A stretch of DNA of 64,000 nucleotides, taken from assembly GCA_014284505.1 (NCBI GenBank), contig JAAFYY010000001.1:2976001-3040000 (forward strand), read 5' to 3'. Position 1 is the stretch's first letter, and each line of letters opens with the position of its first letter. The DNA is from Streptacidiphilus sp. 4-A2 (GTDB lineage Bacteria; Actinomycetota; Actinomycetes; Streptomycetales; Streptomycetaceae). The position numbers were made by a program, and so were the translations under genes. Below the pieces are notes generated by a model. That model made no database searches, had not been told where the DNA came from, and saw only the letters and a list, made by a program, of their open reading frames with translations. Positions 27,577 to 39,717 of the stretch are shown piece by piece.

Positions 27577-30500
27577 GTGTCAGACGTGGACAAGCTTCGG
27601 GAGAACCTGCGCTGGGCCGCCACCGAACTCGGTGAGGCACGGCGCCGGGTGGCCGAACTGGAAGAGGCCGGCCACGAGCCCCTCGCGATCATCGGAATGG
27701 GCTGCCGGTTCCCGCGGCGGCGTCGCCTCCCCGGAGGACCTCTGGCGGCTGGTGGCCACCGGCCGGGACGCCGTCGGCGTGCCCCCGCCGCCGAACGCGG
27801 CTGGGACGTCGGGGAGTTCTACGACCCGGACGGTGTGCGGCCGAATACCTCGTATGTGTGCGAGGGCGGCTTCCTCGACGGCGCCGACGGATTCGACCCG
27901 GCCTTCTTCGACATCAGCCCGCGCGAGGCCCCGGCGATGGATCCGCAGCAGCGGCTGCTGCTGGAGACCGCCTGGGAGGCCTTCGAGCGGGCCGGGATCG
28001 ACCCGGCCACCCTGCGCGGGGCTCGCGTCGGCGTCTTCGCCGGTCTGATGTACCACGACTACGGCACCCGGCTGGGGCCGGTGGACGAGGCCGTGGCCGG
28101 GTTCCTCGGCAGCGCACGGCCGGCAGTGTCGCCTCCGGCCGAATCGCCTACACCCTGGGGCTGGAAGGCCCGGCGGTGACGGTGGACACCGCATGCTCTT
28201 CCTCGCTGGTGGCGCTGCACCTGGCCGCGCAGGCCGTGCGGCGCGGCGACTGCGCCATGGCGCTGGCGGGCGGGGTCACCGTGATGGCCATCCCAGCACC
28301 TTCGTCGAGTTCAGCCGTCAGGGCGGGCTGGCCGCGACGGCCGGTGCAAGTCGTTCGCGGCCGCGGCCGACGGCACCGCCTGGGGCGAGGGCGCGGGCAT
28401 GCTGCTGGTCGAGCGGCTCTCCGACGCCCGCGCAACGGGCACCGGGTGCTCGCTGTCGTCCGCGGCTCGGCCGTCAACCAGGACGGCGCGAGCAGCAGCC
28501 TCTCCGCCCCAACGGCCCGTCCCAGCAGCGGGTCATCCGCCAGGCGCTCGCCGACGCCGGGCTGTCGCCGGACCTGGTCGACGCGGTGGAGGCGCACGGG
28601 ACGGGAACCAAGCTGGTGACCGATCGAGGCGCAGGCCCTGCTGGCCACCTACGGCCAGCACCGGCCCGCCGAACGCCCGCTGTGGCTCGGCTCGCTGAAG
28701 TCCAACATCGGCCACACCCAGGCCGCCGCCGGCGTCGGCGGCATCATCAAGATGGTGCTGGCACTGCGCAACGGCGTACTGCCGCGCACCCTGCATGTGG
28801 ACGAACCACCCCGCACGTCGACTGGTCCACCGGCGCGGTCTCGCTGCTGACCGAACAGCAGGAATGGCCGCGCACCGGCCGGCCCCGACGGGCCGCCGTC
28901 TCCTCGTTCGGGGTCAGCGGGACCAACGCGCACATCATCCTGGAGCAGGCGCCGGAGGAGGAGTCCGGGGAGTCCGGGGAGTCCGGGCCGGACGCTTCGG
29001 CGGACGGCGGGGTACAGCCCTGGCCGCTGTCCGCGCGCAGCGAGCAGGCCCTGCGCGCCCAGGCCGCGCAGCTGCGGGACGCCGTCACGGCGCAGCCCGG
29101 GTGGACCCCGGCCGAGGTGAGCCGGGCGCTGGTGGCGGGCCGGTCGACGTTCGAGCACCGCGCGGTCGCCATCGGCGCCGACCGGAAGGAACTCTGGCCG
29201 CGGTAACGGCGTTGGCGGGGTACGGCCTCCCCTCGGTGGTGACCGGGCAACGTGACGGCGCCTACGACCGGCCGGTGTTCGTCTTCCCCGGCCAGGGCTC
29301 GCAATGGCCCGGCATGGCACGCGAACTCCTGGACACCGCACCGGTCTTCGCCAGTCCATCGCCGACTGCGAAGCAGCACTGAGCCCCCACGTCGACTGGT
29401 CGCTGACCCACATCCTGCGCACCACCGGCGACCTCGACCGCGTCGACGTGGTCCAGCCGGCCCTGTTCGCCGTCATGGTCTCCCTCGCCCGCCTCTGGCA
29501 GTCCCACGGCATCCACCCCACCGCCGTCATCGGCCACTCCCAGGGCGAAATCGCCGCCGCTCACATCGCCGGAGCCCTCACCCTCGACGACGCCGCCCGC
29601 ATCGCCGCCCTGCGCAGCCAAGCCCTGCACGCCATCACCGGCCACGGCGGCATGGCTCCTCCCCCTCGACGCCGACCAGACCCAGATCCTCCTCAAACCC
29701 TTCGACGACCGCCTGCACATCGCCGCCCACAACAGCCCCCGCAGCACCGTCATCGGGGACGCCACCGCCCTCGACGAACTCCTCGAACAACTCACCACCC
29801 AGGACATCCGCGCCCGCCGCATCGACGTCGACTACGCCTCACACACCCCCACGTCGAGCGGATCCGCGAGCAGATCCTCGCCGACTCGCCCCGATCACCC
29901 CCCGCGCCGGCGACATCCCCTTCTACTCCACCGTCACCGCCGCCCGATCGACACCACCCGGCTGGGCGCCGACTACTGGTTCACCAACCTGCGGCAGCCC
30001 GTCCAGCTCACCCAGACCGTCCGGGCCGCCCTCGACGACGGGCACACCGCCTACATCGAGTGCAGCCCCCACCCGTCCTCACCGGCCCGATCCAGGACAC
30101 CGCCGAGGACGCCGACCGCGCGGCCGTGATCACCGGCTCACTGCGTCGGAGGACGGCGGCCGGCGCCGCTTCCTCATGTCCGCCGCCCACCTGCACACCC
30201 ACGGCATCCGCGTCAGCTGGCCTGCACCGGCCCGACCGCTGTCGATCTGCCCACCTACCCCTTCCAGCGCGAACGCTTCTGGCTCGACGCCCCGCGGCCA
30301 CCGGCGACGTGCGCACCGCCGGGCTGGACCCCGCCGAACACCCCCTGCTCGGCGCGGTGCTGCCGCTGGCCGGTGGTGAGGAACTGGTGCTGACCGGCGG
30401 CTGTCCGTCCGTTCGCACCCCTGGCTCGCGGACCACGCGGTCGGGGAACCGTGCTGGTGCCGGGACCGCACTGGTGGAGCTCGCCGTCCAGGCCGGCGAC

Positions 30501-33500
30501 CGGGTGGGCTGCGACCTGCTGGACGAACTGACGCTCCAGGCCCCCCTCGTGCTGCCGGGGACGCGGCGGTGCAGCTCCAGCTGTCCGTCGGCGGTCCGGA
30601 CGACTCCGGCCGCCGCCCGCTGGCGGTCCACTCCCGTGCCGAACAGGCCGACGCCCCGTGGACCTGCCACGCGACCGGCTTCATCGCCGTGGGCGCCGAG
30701 CGGCCCGACTGGGACCTCGCCGCCTGGCCCCCGCGGGCGCCGAGGCGGTGGACCTCGACGGCCTGTACCCGCGCCTGGCCGAGGGCGGCCTGGAGTACGG
30801 CCCGGCGTTCCAGGGGCTGCACGCGCTGTGGCGGCGCGGCGGGGAGCTCTTCGCCGAGGTGCGGCTGCCCCGCGAGCAGCACCCGGCGGCCGGCGCGTTC
30901 GGCCTGCACCCGGCCCTGCTGGACGCGGCCCTGCACGCGGCCGCGGCGAGCGACCCGGTGCAGGTGCGGCTGCCGTTCTCCTGGACCGGCGTGACCCTGC
31001 ACGCCACCGTGCCACCGCGCTGCGCGTGCGGCTGACGCCCGACGGCACGCAGGGCCTGTCGCTGGCGGTGGCGGACGCCGCCGGCGCACCGGTGGCCCAG
31101 GTGGCGTCCCTGGTGAGCCGTACCGTGACGACGAGCAGCTGCGGGCGGCCAGGACCGGCGGCCAGGAACCGCTGCTGCGGGTGGAGTGGACCGAACCGCC
31201 GGTCACCGGCGCCCGGGAACCCGCCGGTCGGCTGGCACTGGTCGGCCCCGACGCCCTGGGGCTGGGCGACGGCACGGCCGACGTTCCCGGCATCGACGCC
31301 TACCCGGACCTGGCGGCGCTCGGCGCAGCCGTGGCCGGTGGTGTGCCGCTGCCTGACGCCGTGCTGACTACCTACGCGGTGCCCGGGGCGGAGGGGGCGG
31401 AGACGGTCGGCCGGGCCCGGGCCGCCGTGCACCACCTCCTGGCACTGGCCCAGGAGTGGCTGGCCGACGAGCGGTTCGCCGCCGCCCGGCTGGTGGTGGT
31501 GACCCGCGGCGCGGTCGCCGCGGCCGCCGGCGAGAGCGTGCGGGACCTGGTCCACGCCCCGCTGTGGGGCCTGCTGCGCTCCGCGCAGACCGAGAACCCG
31601 GACCGCTTCGTCCTCGCCGACTTGGACGACCGCCTCCCGGCGCGAGCTGGCCCGGGCACTGTCCGCCGGGGAGCCCCAACTGGCCTTGAGGAAGGCCGGT
31701 TGCTGGTGCCCCGGCTGACCCGGGCGACGTCCGGCCGACTGCTGGAGCCCCCGGCCGCCGAGGGCGGCTGGCGGCTGGACACCACCGCCAAGGGCACCCT
31801 CGAGAATCTCGCGCTGCTGCCGTACCCGCAGGCCGACGCACCACTGCCGCCCGGCCATGTCAGGCTCGCGGTGCGCGCGGCCGGGATGAACTTCCGGGAC
31901 GTGCTGCTGGGCCTGGGCATGGTGGACCAGGACGTCATGGGCGGCGAGGCGGCGGGCGTCGTGCTGGAGGTCGCCCCGACGTCACCGGCCTCACCCGGGC
32001 GACCGGGTGATGGGCATGGTGCCGGGCTCGTTCGGGCCGGTCGCGGTCGTGGACCGGCGGCTGCTCGTCCCGCTGCCCGGGCACTGGACCTTCACCCAGG
32101 GCGCCACCGTGCCGATCGCCTTCCTCACCGCCTACTACGGGCTGGTGGACCTGGCCGGCCTCGGCAGCGGCGAGTCGGTGCTGATCCACGCGGCCACCGG
32201 CGGGGTCGGACTGGCGGCGATCCAGCTCGCCCGGCACCTGGGCGCCGAGGTGTACACCACCGCGAGCCCCGCCAAGTGGGACACCCTGCGGTCGCTGGGG
32301 CTGCCGAGGAGCGGATCGCCTCCTCCCGCTCCCTGGAATTCGAGGAGCGGGTGCGCGGTGCCAGCGGCGGCCGGGGCGTGGACGTCGTCCTCAACTCGCT
32401 CGCCAAGGAGTTCGTGGACGCCTCGCTGCGCCTGCTGCCTCCCGGCGGCCGGTTCGTCGAGATGGGCAAGACCGACATCCGCGACGCCGGGGAGGTCGCC
32501 GCCGCCCCCGGGTGTCCTACCTCTGGTTCGACCTGATCGAGGCCGGCCACGAGCGGATCGGCCGGATGATGGGCGAGCTGATGCCGCTCTTCGAGCGCGG
32601 GGTCCTCACCCCGCTCCCGGCGTCCACCTGGGACGTCCGCGCGCCCTGGACGCGTTCCGGTTCATGAGCCAGGCCCGGCACATCGGCAAGGTGGTGCTCA
32701 CCATGCCGCCCGCGCCGCCCGGTGCGGGGACAGTGGTGGTCACCGGCGGCACCGGCGTGCTGGGCGGCCTGGTGGCCCGGCGGCTGGTCGCCGAGCACGG
32801 GGTGCGGCACCTGCTGCTGCTCGGCCGCCGCGGCCCGGCCGCGCGGGCGCGGCCGAGCTGCGCGCCGAACTCACCGCCCTGGGCGCCGAAGTGACCATCG
32901 CCGCCTGCGACGCCGCCGACCGCGACGCCCTGGCCGCCGTCCTGGCCGCGATCCCCGCCGCACACCCGCTCACCGGCGTGGTCCACGCCGCGGGCATCCT
33001 CGACGACGGCGTCCTCACCTCACTGACCCCGGCCCAGGTGGACAGCGTGCTGCGGCCGAAAGCGGACGCCGCGTGGCACCTGCACGAGCTCACCCGGGAC
33101 GCCGACCTCGGCATGTTCGTGCTGTTCTCCTCCTCGGCCGCCGTCCTCGGCGGCCCCGGCCAGGCCAACTACGCGGCGGCGAACGCCTTCCTGGACGCCC
33201 TCGCGCAGCACCGCCGGGCGCAGGGCCTGCCCGGCCTCTCCGTGGCCTGGGGCCTGTGGGCCCACGCCAGCGCGATGACCGGCCATCTGGACGCGACCGA
33301 CCTGACCCGGCTGCGCCGCTCCGGGATGAGCCCGCTGTCCGACGCCGACGGCCTGGACCTGTTCAGCGCCGCTCTGGGTGCCGACCAGGCGCTGCTGGTG
33401 GCGGTGGACCTCGACGTCGCCGCGCTGCGCGGCTCCCTGGGCGCCGGCCCGGTGCCGCCGCTGCTGCGGCAGCTGGTCGGCGCCCCGGCCCGGCGCCCGC

Positions 33501-34041
33501 GGCGGCCGTCGGTGAGGGCGCGGCGGACGGGGCGGCGCTGACCCGCCGGCTTGCCGCACTGCCGGAGGGCGAGCGCACCCGGGCGCTGCTGGAGCTGGTC
33601 CAGGAGCAGGCGGCGTCGTCCTGGGCCACGCGTCGAGCGGGCGATCGCACCGGAACGGGCTTTCAAGCAGCTCGGCTTCGACTCACTGACGGCGGTGGAG
33701 CTGCGCAACCGGCTCAATGCGGCCACCGGCCTGCGGCTGCCGCCACGCTGGTCTTCGACCACCCAGCTCCGCGGCCCTGGCGGAGCACTTGCGCCAGGAG
33801 CTGCTCCCGGCAACGGCGGACAGGTGCGGCGCCGGCCTCGGACGCCGAGATCAGCCGGATCCTGGCCACCGTCCGCCTGCCCGGCTGCGTGCTGCGGGCT
33901 GCTCCCGCCCTGCTGGAACTGGTCGCGCCGACGGCGCGCCCGCCGGGGAGCGCCCGTGGGAGGACGACGACGAGCTGGACCCGATAGACGCGATGAACCC
34001 CGAGGACCTGATCGACCTGGCCTTCGGCCACCGACCTCTGA
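27577..34041 (+). CDS. pieA4: Piericidin-type PKS, module 5 (KS-AT-DH-ER-KR-ACP)
   Basis: GTG 27577 follows AGGAG (27562-27566), which overlaps the stop codon of the preceding gene. The N-terminus [20 protein letters not shown] is a docking helix. Domains: KS 27685-28950, AT 29270-30290 (GHSQGE, YASHT; methylmalonyl), DH 30340-31130 ([10 protein letters not shown]), KR structural half 31180-31740, ER 31790-32690 ([12 protein letters not shown], then the NADPH site [15 protein letters not shown]), KR catalytic half 32730-33450 ([21 protein letters not shown]), ACP 33560-33800. This is the only fully reducing module and gives the C4 methylene of piericidin. The 3' end is uncertain: a TGA at 34039-34041 fits the usual DLIDLAFG tail if bases near 34025 are restored. 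Several frame breaks. Confidence 0.83.
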
Positions 34042-34066
34042 TCGCGCCCGAACTGCGGAGACGAAG

Positions 34067-37000
34067 ATGGCTGCATCACAGACACCTGCATCGCAGGAGA
34101 GGGCACTGGAGGCGCTGCGGCTCTCCCTCAAGGAGACCAAGCGGCTCCAGCAGCAGAACCGCCAGTTGACCGAGCGCGGCACGAGCCGGTCGCGATCATC
34201 GGCATGGCCTGCCGCTTCCCTGGGGGCGTCCGGTCCCCGAGGACTTCTGGCAGTTGCTGTCCCAGGACGGCGACGCCGTCACGGAGTTCCCGGCCGACCG
34301 CGGCTGGGACCGAGGCGCTGTACGACCCGGACCCGGACCGGCCGGGCCGGAGCTATGTGCGGCGGCGCCTTCCTGCGTGACGCCGACCGCTTCGACGCCG
34401 ACTTCTTCGGGATCAGCCCGCGTGAGGCACTGGCGATGGACCCGCAGCAGCGGCTGCTGCTGGAGACCTCCTGGGAGGTCTTCGAGCGGGCCGGGATCGA
34501 CCCGGCCTCGGTCCGCGGCAGCCGGACCGGTGTTGTTCGTCGGCACCGCGCCGCTCGGCTACGGCGCGGGCCCGCGGGCCGCGTCCGAGGGCTCCGAGGG
34601 CTACCTGCTGACCGGACCACCGTCAGCGTCGCCTCCGGTCGGCTCTCCTACACCTTCGGTCTGGAGGGCCCGGCGCTGACCGTGGACACCGCCTGCTCCT
34701 CCTCGCTGTCGCACTGCACCTGGCCTGCCAGGCACTGCGGCTGGAGGAGTGCTCGACGGCCCTGGTCGGCGGGCGGCCGTGATGGCGGAGCCGCACATGT
34801 TCGTGGAGTTCAGCCGTCAGCGCGGCCTGGCCCGACGGCCGCTGCAAGGCCTTCGCCACCGCCGCCGACGGCACCGCCTGGGGCGAGGGCGTCGGCCTGC
34901 TGCTGGTCGAGCGGCTCTCCGACGCCCGGCGCAACGGGCACCGGGTGCTCGCCGTCGTCCGCGGCTCGGCCGTCAACCAGGACGGCGCCTCCAACGGCCT
35001 GACCGCGCCCAGCGGTCCGGCACAGCAGCGGTGATCCGCCAGGCGCTGGCCGACGCCCGGCTGGCCGCCGACCAGGTCGACGCGGTCGAGGCGCACGGCA
35101 CCGGCACCAGGCTCGGCGACCCGATCGAGGCCCAGGCCCTGCTGGCCACCTACGGCCAGGACCGGCCCGCCGAACGCCCGCTGTGGCTCGGCTCGGTGAA
35201 GTCCAACATCGGCCACACCCAGCTCGCCGCCGGTGGCCGGGGTGATCAAGTCGGTGCTGGCCATGCGGCACGGGCTGCTGCCGCGCACCCTGCATGTCGA
35301 CGAGCCGACCTCGCAGGTCGACTGGGAGCGGGGGCGGTCCGTCTGCTGGCCGAGCCCCAGCCGTGGCCGGAGACCGGCCGGCCCCGCCGGTCGGCGTCTC
35401 CTCCTTCGGCATCAGCGGCACCAATGCCCATGTGATCCTGGAACAGGCCGACCCGGCCGACGCCGACGCCGCCGACGCCGGTCCCGGGAGCGCCGGTCCC
35501 GGGAGCGCCGGTCCCCGGACCGCCGCGGCGCCCTGGCTGCTGTCCGCCGCGAGCCCCGAGGCGCTGCGCGCAGGCCGAGCGCTGCACCAGGCTGTCACCG
35601 CGCACCCCGACTGGGAACCGGCCGAGGTGGCCCGGGCCCTGGCCACCACCCGGGCGGGCCTGGCCCACCGGGCCGTCGTGGTCGGCACCGGCCGCGCGGC
35701 GCTGCTGTCCGGCCTGGACGCGCTGCGGCAGGGCGACGCCGCCCCGGGCACGGCCACCGGCAGCGCCGCGCACGGCGGCAAGCTGGCGTTCCTGTTCACC
35801 GGGCAGGGCGCCCAGCGGGCCGGCGCCGGCCGCGAGCTGTACCGGTGCTTCCCGGTCTTCGCCGCCCAGCTCGACCGCATCTGCGCCCTGGTGACCGACC
35901 GGACCGGCCTTGACCTGCGGGCCGCGCTGCTCGCCGACGAGGGTTCCGAGCAGGGGCGGCTGCTGGACGGGACCGCCTGCACCCAGCCCGCGCTGTTCGC
36001 CCTGGAAGTGGCGCTGTTCCGGTTGCTGGAGTCCTGGGGCGTGCGCCCGCACTACCTGCTCGGCCATTCGATCGGCGGGCTGGCCGCGGCCCACGTCGCG
36101 GGCGTGTTCTCGCTGGAGGACGCGGTGACCGCGGTGACCGCCCGCGGCCGACTGATGCAGGAGCTGCCCTCCGGCGGGCTGATGGCCGCCGTCGAGGCCC
36201 GAGGCCGAGGTCCTGGCCCTGCTCGGCGACCGGACGCGACTGGCGTCCCTCGCCGCCGTCAACGGCCCCGACTCCGTCGTGGTCTCCGGCGACGAGCAGA
36301 CCGTGCGCGAGATCGCCGGGCGCTGCGTGCCCAGGGCCGCCGGACCAAGGAGCTGACAGTCAGCCATGCCTTCCACTCGCCCGCCATGGACGGCATGCTG
36401 ACGGCGTTCCGCGAGGTCCTCGCCCCGCTGACGCTGCACGAGCCGACCATCCCGATCATCTCCGAGCTGACCGGCCTGCCGGTGGACGCCGGGCAGCTGC
36501 GCACCGCCGAGTACTGGGTCCGGCACGCACGGGAGGCGGTGCGGTTCCATGACGGCGCCGGCTATCTGCGCGGGCAGGGAGTGACGGCCTTCCTGGAGCT
36601 GGGACCGGACGGCGTGCTGTCCGCGATGGTCCGCAACGGCGCCGCCGAGGCGGCCGCGCCGGTGACCGCCGAGCCGCTGCTGCGCCGCGGCCGGCCGGAG
36701 CAGGAGACCGTGCTCGGCGCGCTCGCCTCAGCCCATGTCCGGGTTTCCCGGTCGACTGGCGGGCCTGCCTGGGCGACCTCGACGACGCCCCCGCCGGCGG
36801 GTGGAACTGCCCACCTACCCGTTCCAGGGCGAGCGCTACTGGCCGGCCCCGCAGAGCCCGGCCGCCGAGCCCGCCGATCTGGGGCTGGAGGGCGCCGGGC
36901 ACCCGCTGCTGGGGGCCGTGCTCAGCCCTGCCGAAGGCGGCGGCCTGGTCCTGACCGGTCGGCTGTCGCCCCGCCACCACCGCTGGCTGGCCGACCATGT

Positions 37001-39656
37001 GGTCCTGGGCTCCGTGGTGGTCCCCGGCACCGCCTACCTGGAGCTGGCGCTGCACGCCGCCCGGCTGACCGGCTGCACCTCGGTCGAGGAACTCGACCAG
37101 GAGGCCCCGCTGATCCTGCCCGAGGACGGCGCGGTCCAGGTGCAGCTGACTGTCGGCCCGGCGGACGAGGACGGCCGCCGCACCATCAGCGTCCACTCCG
37201 GCCGGCCGACGGCCGGGAGCAGCCGTGGACCCGCCACGCGGGCGGTGTGCTGGCGGCCGCCGACGACGAGCCGTCCCGGGAGCTGGGCGGGTGTGTGGCC
37301 GCCCGCCGGGGCCGTCCCCGTCGACATCGCCGACTTCTACCGGACGGTGGCCCTCGACGGCTTCGTCTACGGGCCGTCCTTCCGTGGCCTGCGGGCCGTC
37401 TGGCGGGCCGGGGAGGAGGTGTTCGGCGAGGTCGCGCTGCCCGAGCCGGACCGGACCGAGGCCGCCCGGTACGGCATCCACCCCGCCCTGCTCGACTCCG
37501 CGCTGCATGCCGGCCTGGTCGGCAACACCGGCGACCAGGTGCTGCTGCCGTTCGCCTGGAACGGCGTGCGCGCTGTGCCGCTCGGGCGCCGCCGTCCTGC
37601 GCCTGCGTCTGGCGCCCGCGGGCCAGGACGCGATGTCGCTGCTGGTCGCCGACGAGACCGGCGCCGAGGTGGCCTCGGTCCGGTCGCTGCGGGCGCGGCC
37701 GGTCTCGGTCGAGCAGCTGCGGGCCGCCTCGCGGGCGCAGCTGGGCGACTCGCTGTTCCAGGTCGGCTGGGTCGCGGTCGACCGGACGTCCGAGGACGCG
37801 GCCGGGTGCGACTGGGCCTTCGTCGGCGCCGACGAACCGCAGTCGCAGGCCGCGGCCGTCGTCGCGGGCGCCACCGCCGACCACCACCGCGACCTGGCGG
37901 CACTCGGCGCGGCCGTGGCCGCGGGCCGGCCGGTGCCCGACGCCGTCTTCCTCAGCTGTCCCCCGAGCGCCCGGCCACGCCGCTGCCCGAAGCGGTGCGC
38001 GAGGCGGTGCGGTGGACCGGGCCGGCGCTGGCGTCCTGGGTGCAGGACGAACGCTTCGCCGCCGCGCGGCTGGTCGTGCTCACCCGCGGCGCGGTGGCCG
38101 CCGGACCGGACGAGGACGTGCCGGACCTGGCCCATGCGCCGCTGTGGGGCCTGGTCCGGGCCGCGCAGGCGGAACACCCGGCTGCTTCGCGCTGCTGGAC
38201 CTGGACGACGACGGCAGCAGCACCGTTCCCGCGCTGCGTGCGGCGGCCGGGGCCGACGAGCCGGCGCTCGCCCTGCGCGGCGGCCGCCTGCTGACGCCCG
38301 GCTGCTCCGGACCCGGCCCGCCGCCCCGTCGGCGGCGACGGGATGGGACCCGCAGGGCACCGTGCTGGTCACCGGCGGCACCGGGGCGCTCGGCGCCCTG
38401 GTCGCCAGGCATCTGGTCACCGCCCACGGCGCCCGGCAGCTGCTGCTGGTCAGCCGCAGCGGGCCGGACGCCGCGGGCGCGCCCGGGCTCCGCGACGAAC
38501 TGGCGGCCTGCGGCGCCGAGGTGACCCTCGCCGCCTGCGACGTGGCGGACCGCACGGCGCTGGCGCGACTGCTGGCCGGCATCCCGCCGCACACCCGCTG
38601 ACCGCCGTGGTGCACACGGCCGGCGTGGTGGACGACGGCGCGCTCACCACGCTCCCCCGAGCAGTTCGACGCCGTGCTGCGCCCCAAGGCCGACGCCGCC
38701 TGGCACCTGCACGAGCTCACCCGGGACGCCGGCCTGGCCGCGTTCGTCCTGTTCTCCTCCGCGACGGCCACGCTGGGCGGCGCCGGCCAGGGCGGCTACA
38801 CCGCGGCCAACGCCTTCCTCGACGCGCTCGCCCAGCACCGCGGCGCCCTGGGCCTGCCCGGCCTGTCGCTGGCCTGGGGGCTGTGGGAGCAGAGCGGGGG
38901 CATGGCCGGCAGCCTCGACCAGGCCACGCTGCGCCGGATGCGGCACGCCGGAGTCCTGCCGCTCTCCCGCAGGACGGCCTGGCGCTCCTGGACGCCGCGC
39001 TCGCCGGCACCGGGCGCACGCTGCTGCCCGTCCGGCTGGACCTGGCCGCGCTGCGCCGCTCGGCCGCCGAGTCCCCGCTGCTGCGTGCGCTGACCGGCTC
39101 ACCGGCCGACCGGCGCGACCCGGCGGCGACCCCGGACCTGCGCCGCCGGCTCGCCGGGCGGTCCGGTCAGGAACGCACGCGCCTGCTGCTGGATCTGGTG
39201 CGCAGCACCGTCGCCACCGTCCTCGGCCACGGCGACCTCGGTGCGGTCACCGCCGAGCGGGCGTTCAGCGACCTCGGCTTCGACTCGCTGACGGCGGTCG
39301 AGCTGCGCAACCGACTGGCCGACGCGACCGCCCTGCGGCTGCCCGCGACGCTGGTCTTCGACTACCCGAGCTCCCAGGCCCTGGCCGGATACCTGGACCG
39401 GGAACTGCCGCAGGACGGCGCTCCGACGGCGGAGCCGGTACTGGCCGAACTCGACCGGCTGGAAGCCGTGCTGGCGGAGGTCGGCGCCGACCATCCGCAG
39501 CACGCCCGGATCGCCACCCGGCTGCGGGCGGTGCTCGCGCGGCTGGGCGACCAGCGGGCCGACGGCGGCACGCCGGCGAGCGCCGAGCTGGCCATCGACT
39601 CGGCCGAGGACGACGAGGTCTTCGACTACATCACCAACGAACTCGGGATCTCCTGA
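34067..39656 (+). CDS. pieA5: Piericidin-type PKS, module 6 (KS-AT-DH-KR-ACP)
   Basis: ATG 34067 follows GGAG (34057-34060). The docking helix reads [20 protein letters not shown]. Domains: KS 34190-35440, AT 35790-36830 (GHSIGG and HAFHS; malonyl type), DH 36890-37720 ([20 protein letters not shown]), KR 37750-39040 ([12 protein letters not shown], Tyr in GGYTAANAF), ACP 39160-39390 ([11 protein letters not shown]), tail ending in [10 protein letters not shown]. It adds C1 and ring carbon C1'. Simple colinearity predicts a C1=C2 double bond, whereas piericidin has C2=C3, so an isomerisation is needed here or later. Frame breaks include an inserted T near 34533. Its malonyl AT is distinct in DNA from the near-identical methylmalonyl ATs. 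Confidence 0.85.
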
Positions 39657-39717
39657 CCCGTCCGACCACACCCGCCTGCACTGTCCTGCCGTCCTGTTCT
39701 TCGAAAGGGTGCGCCAC

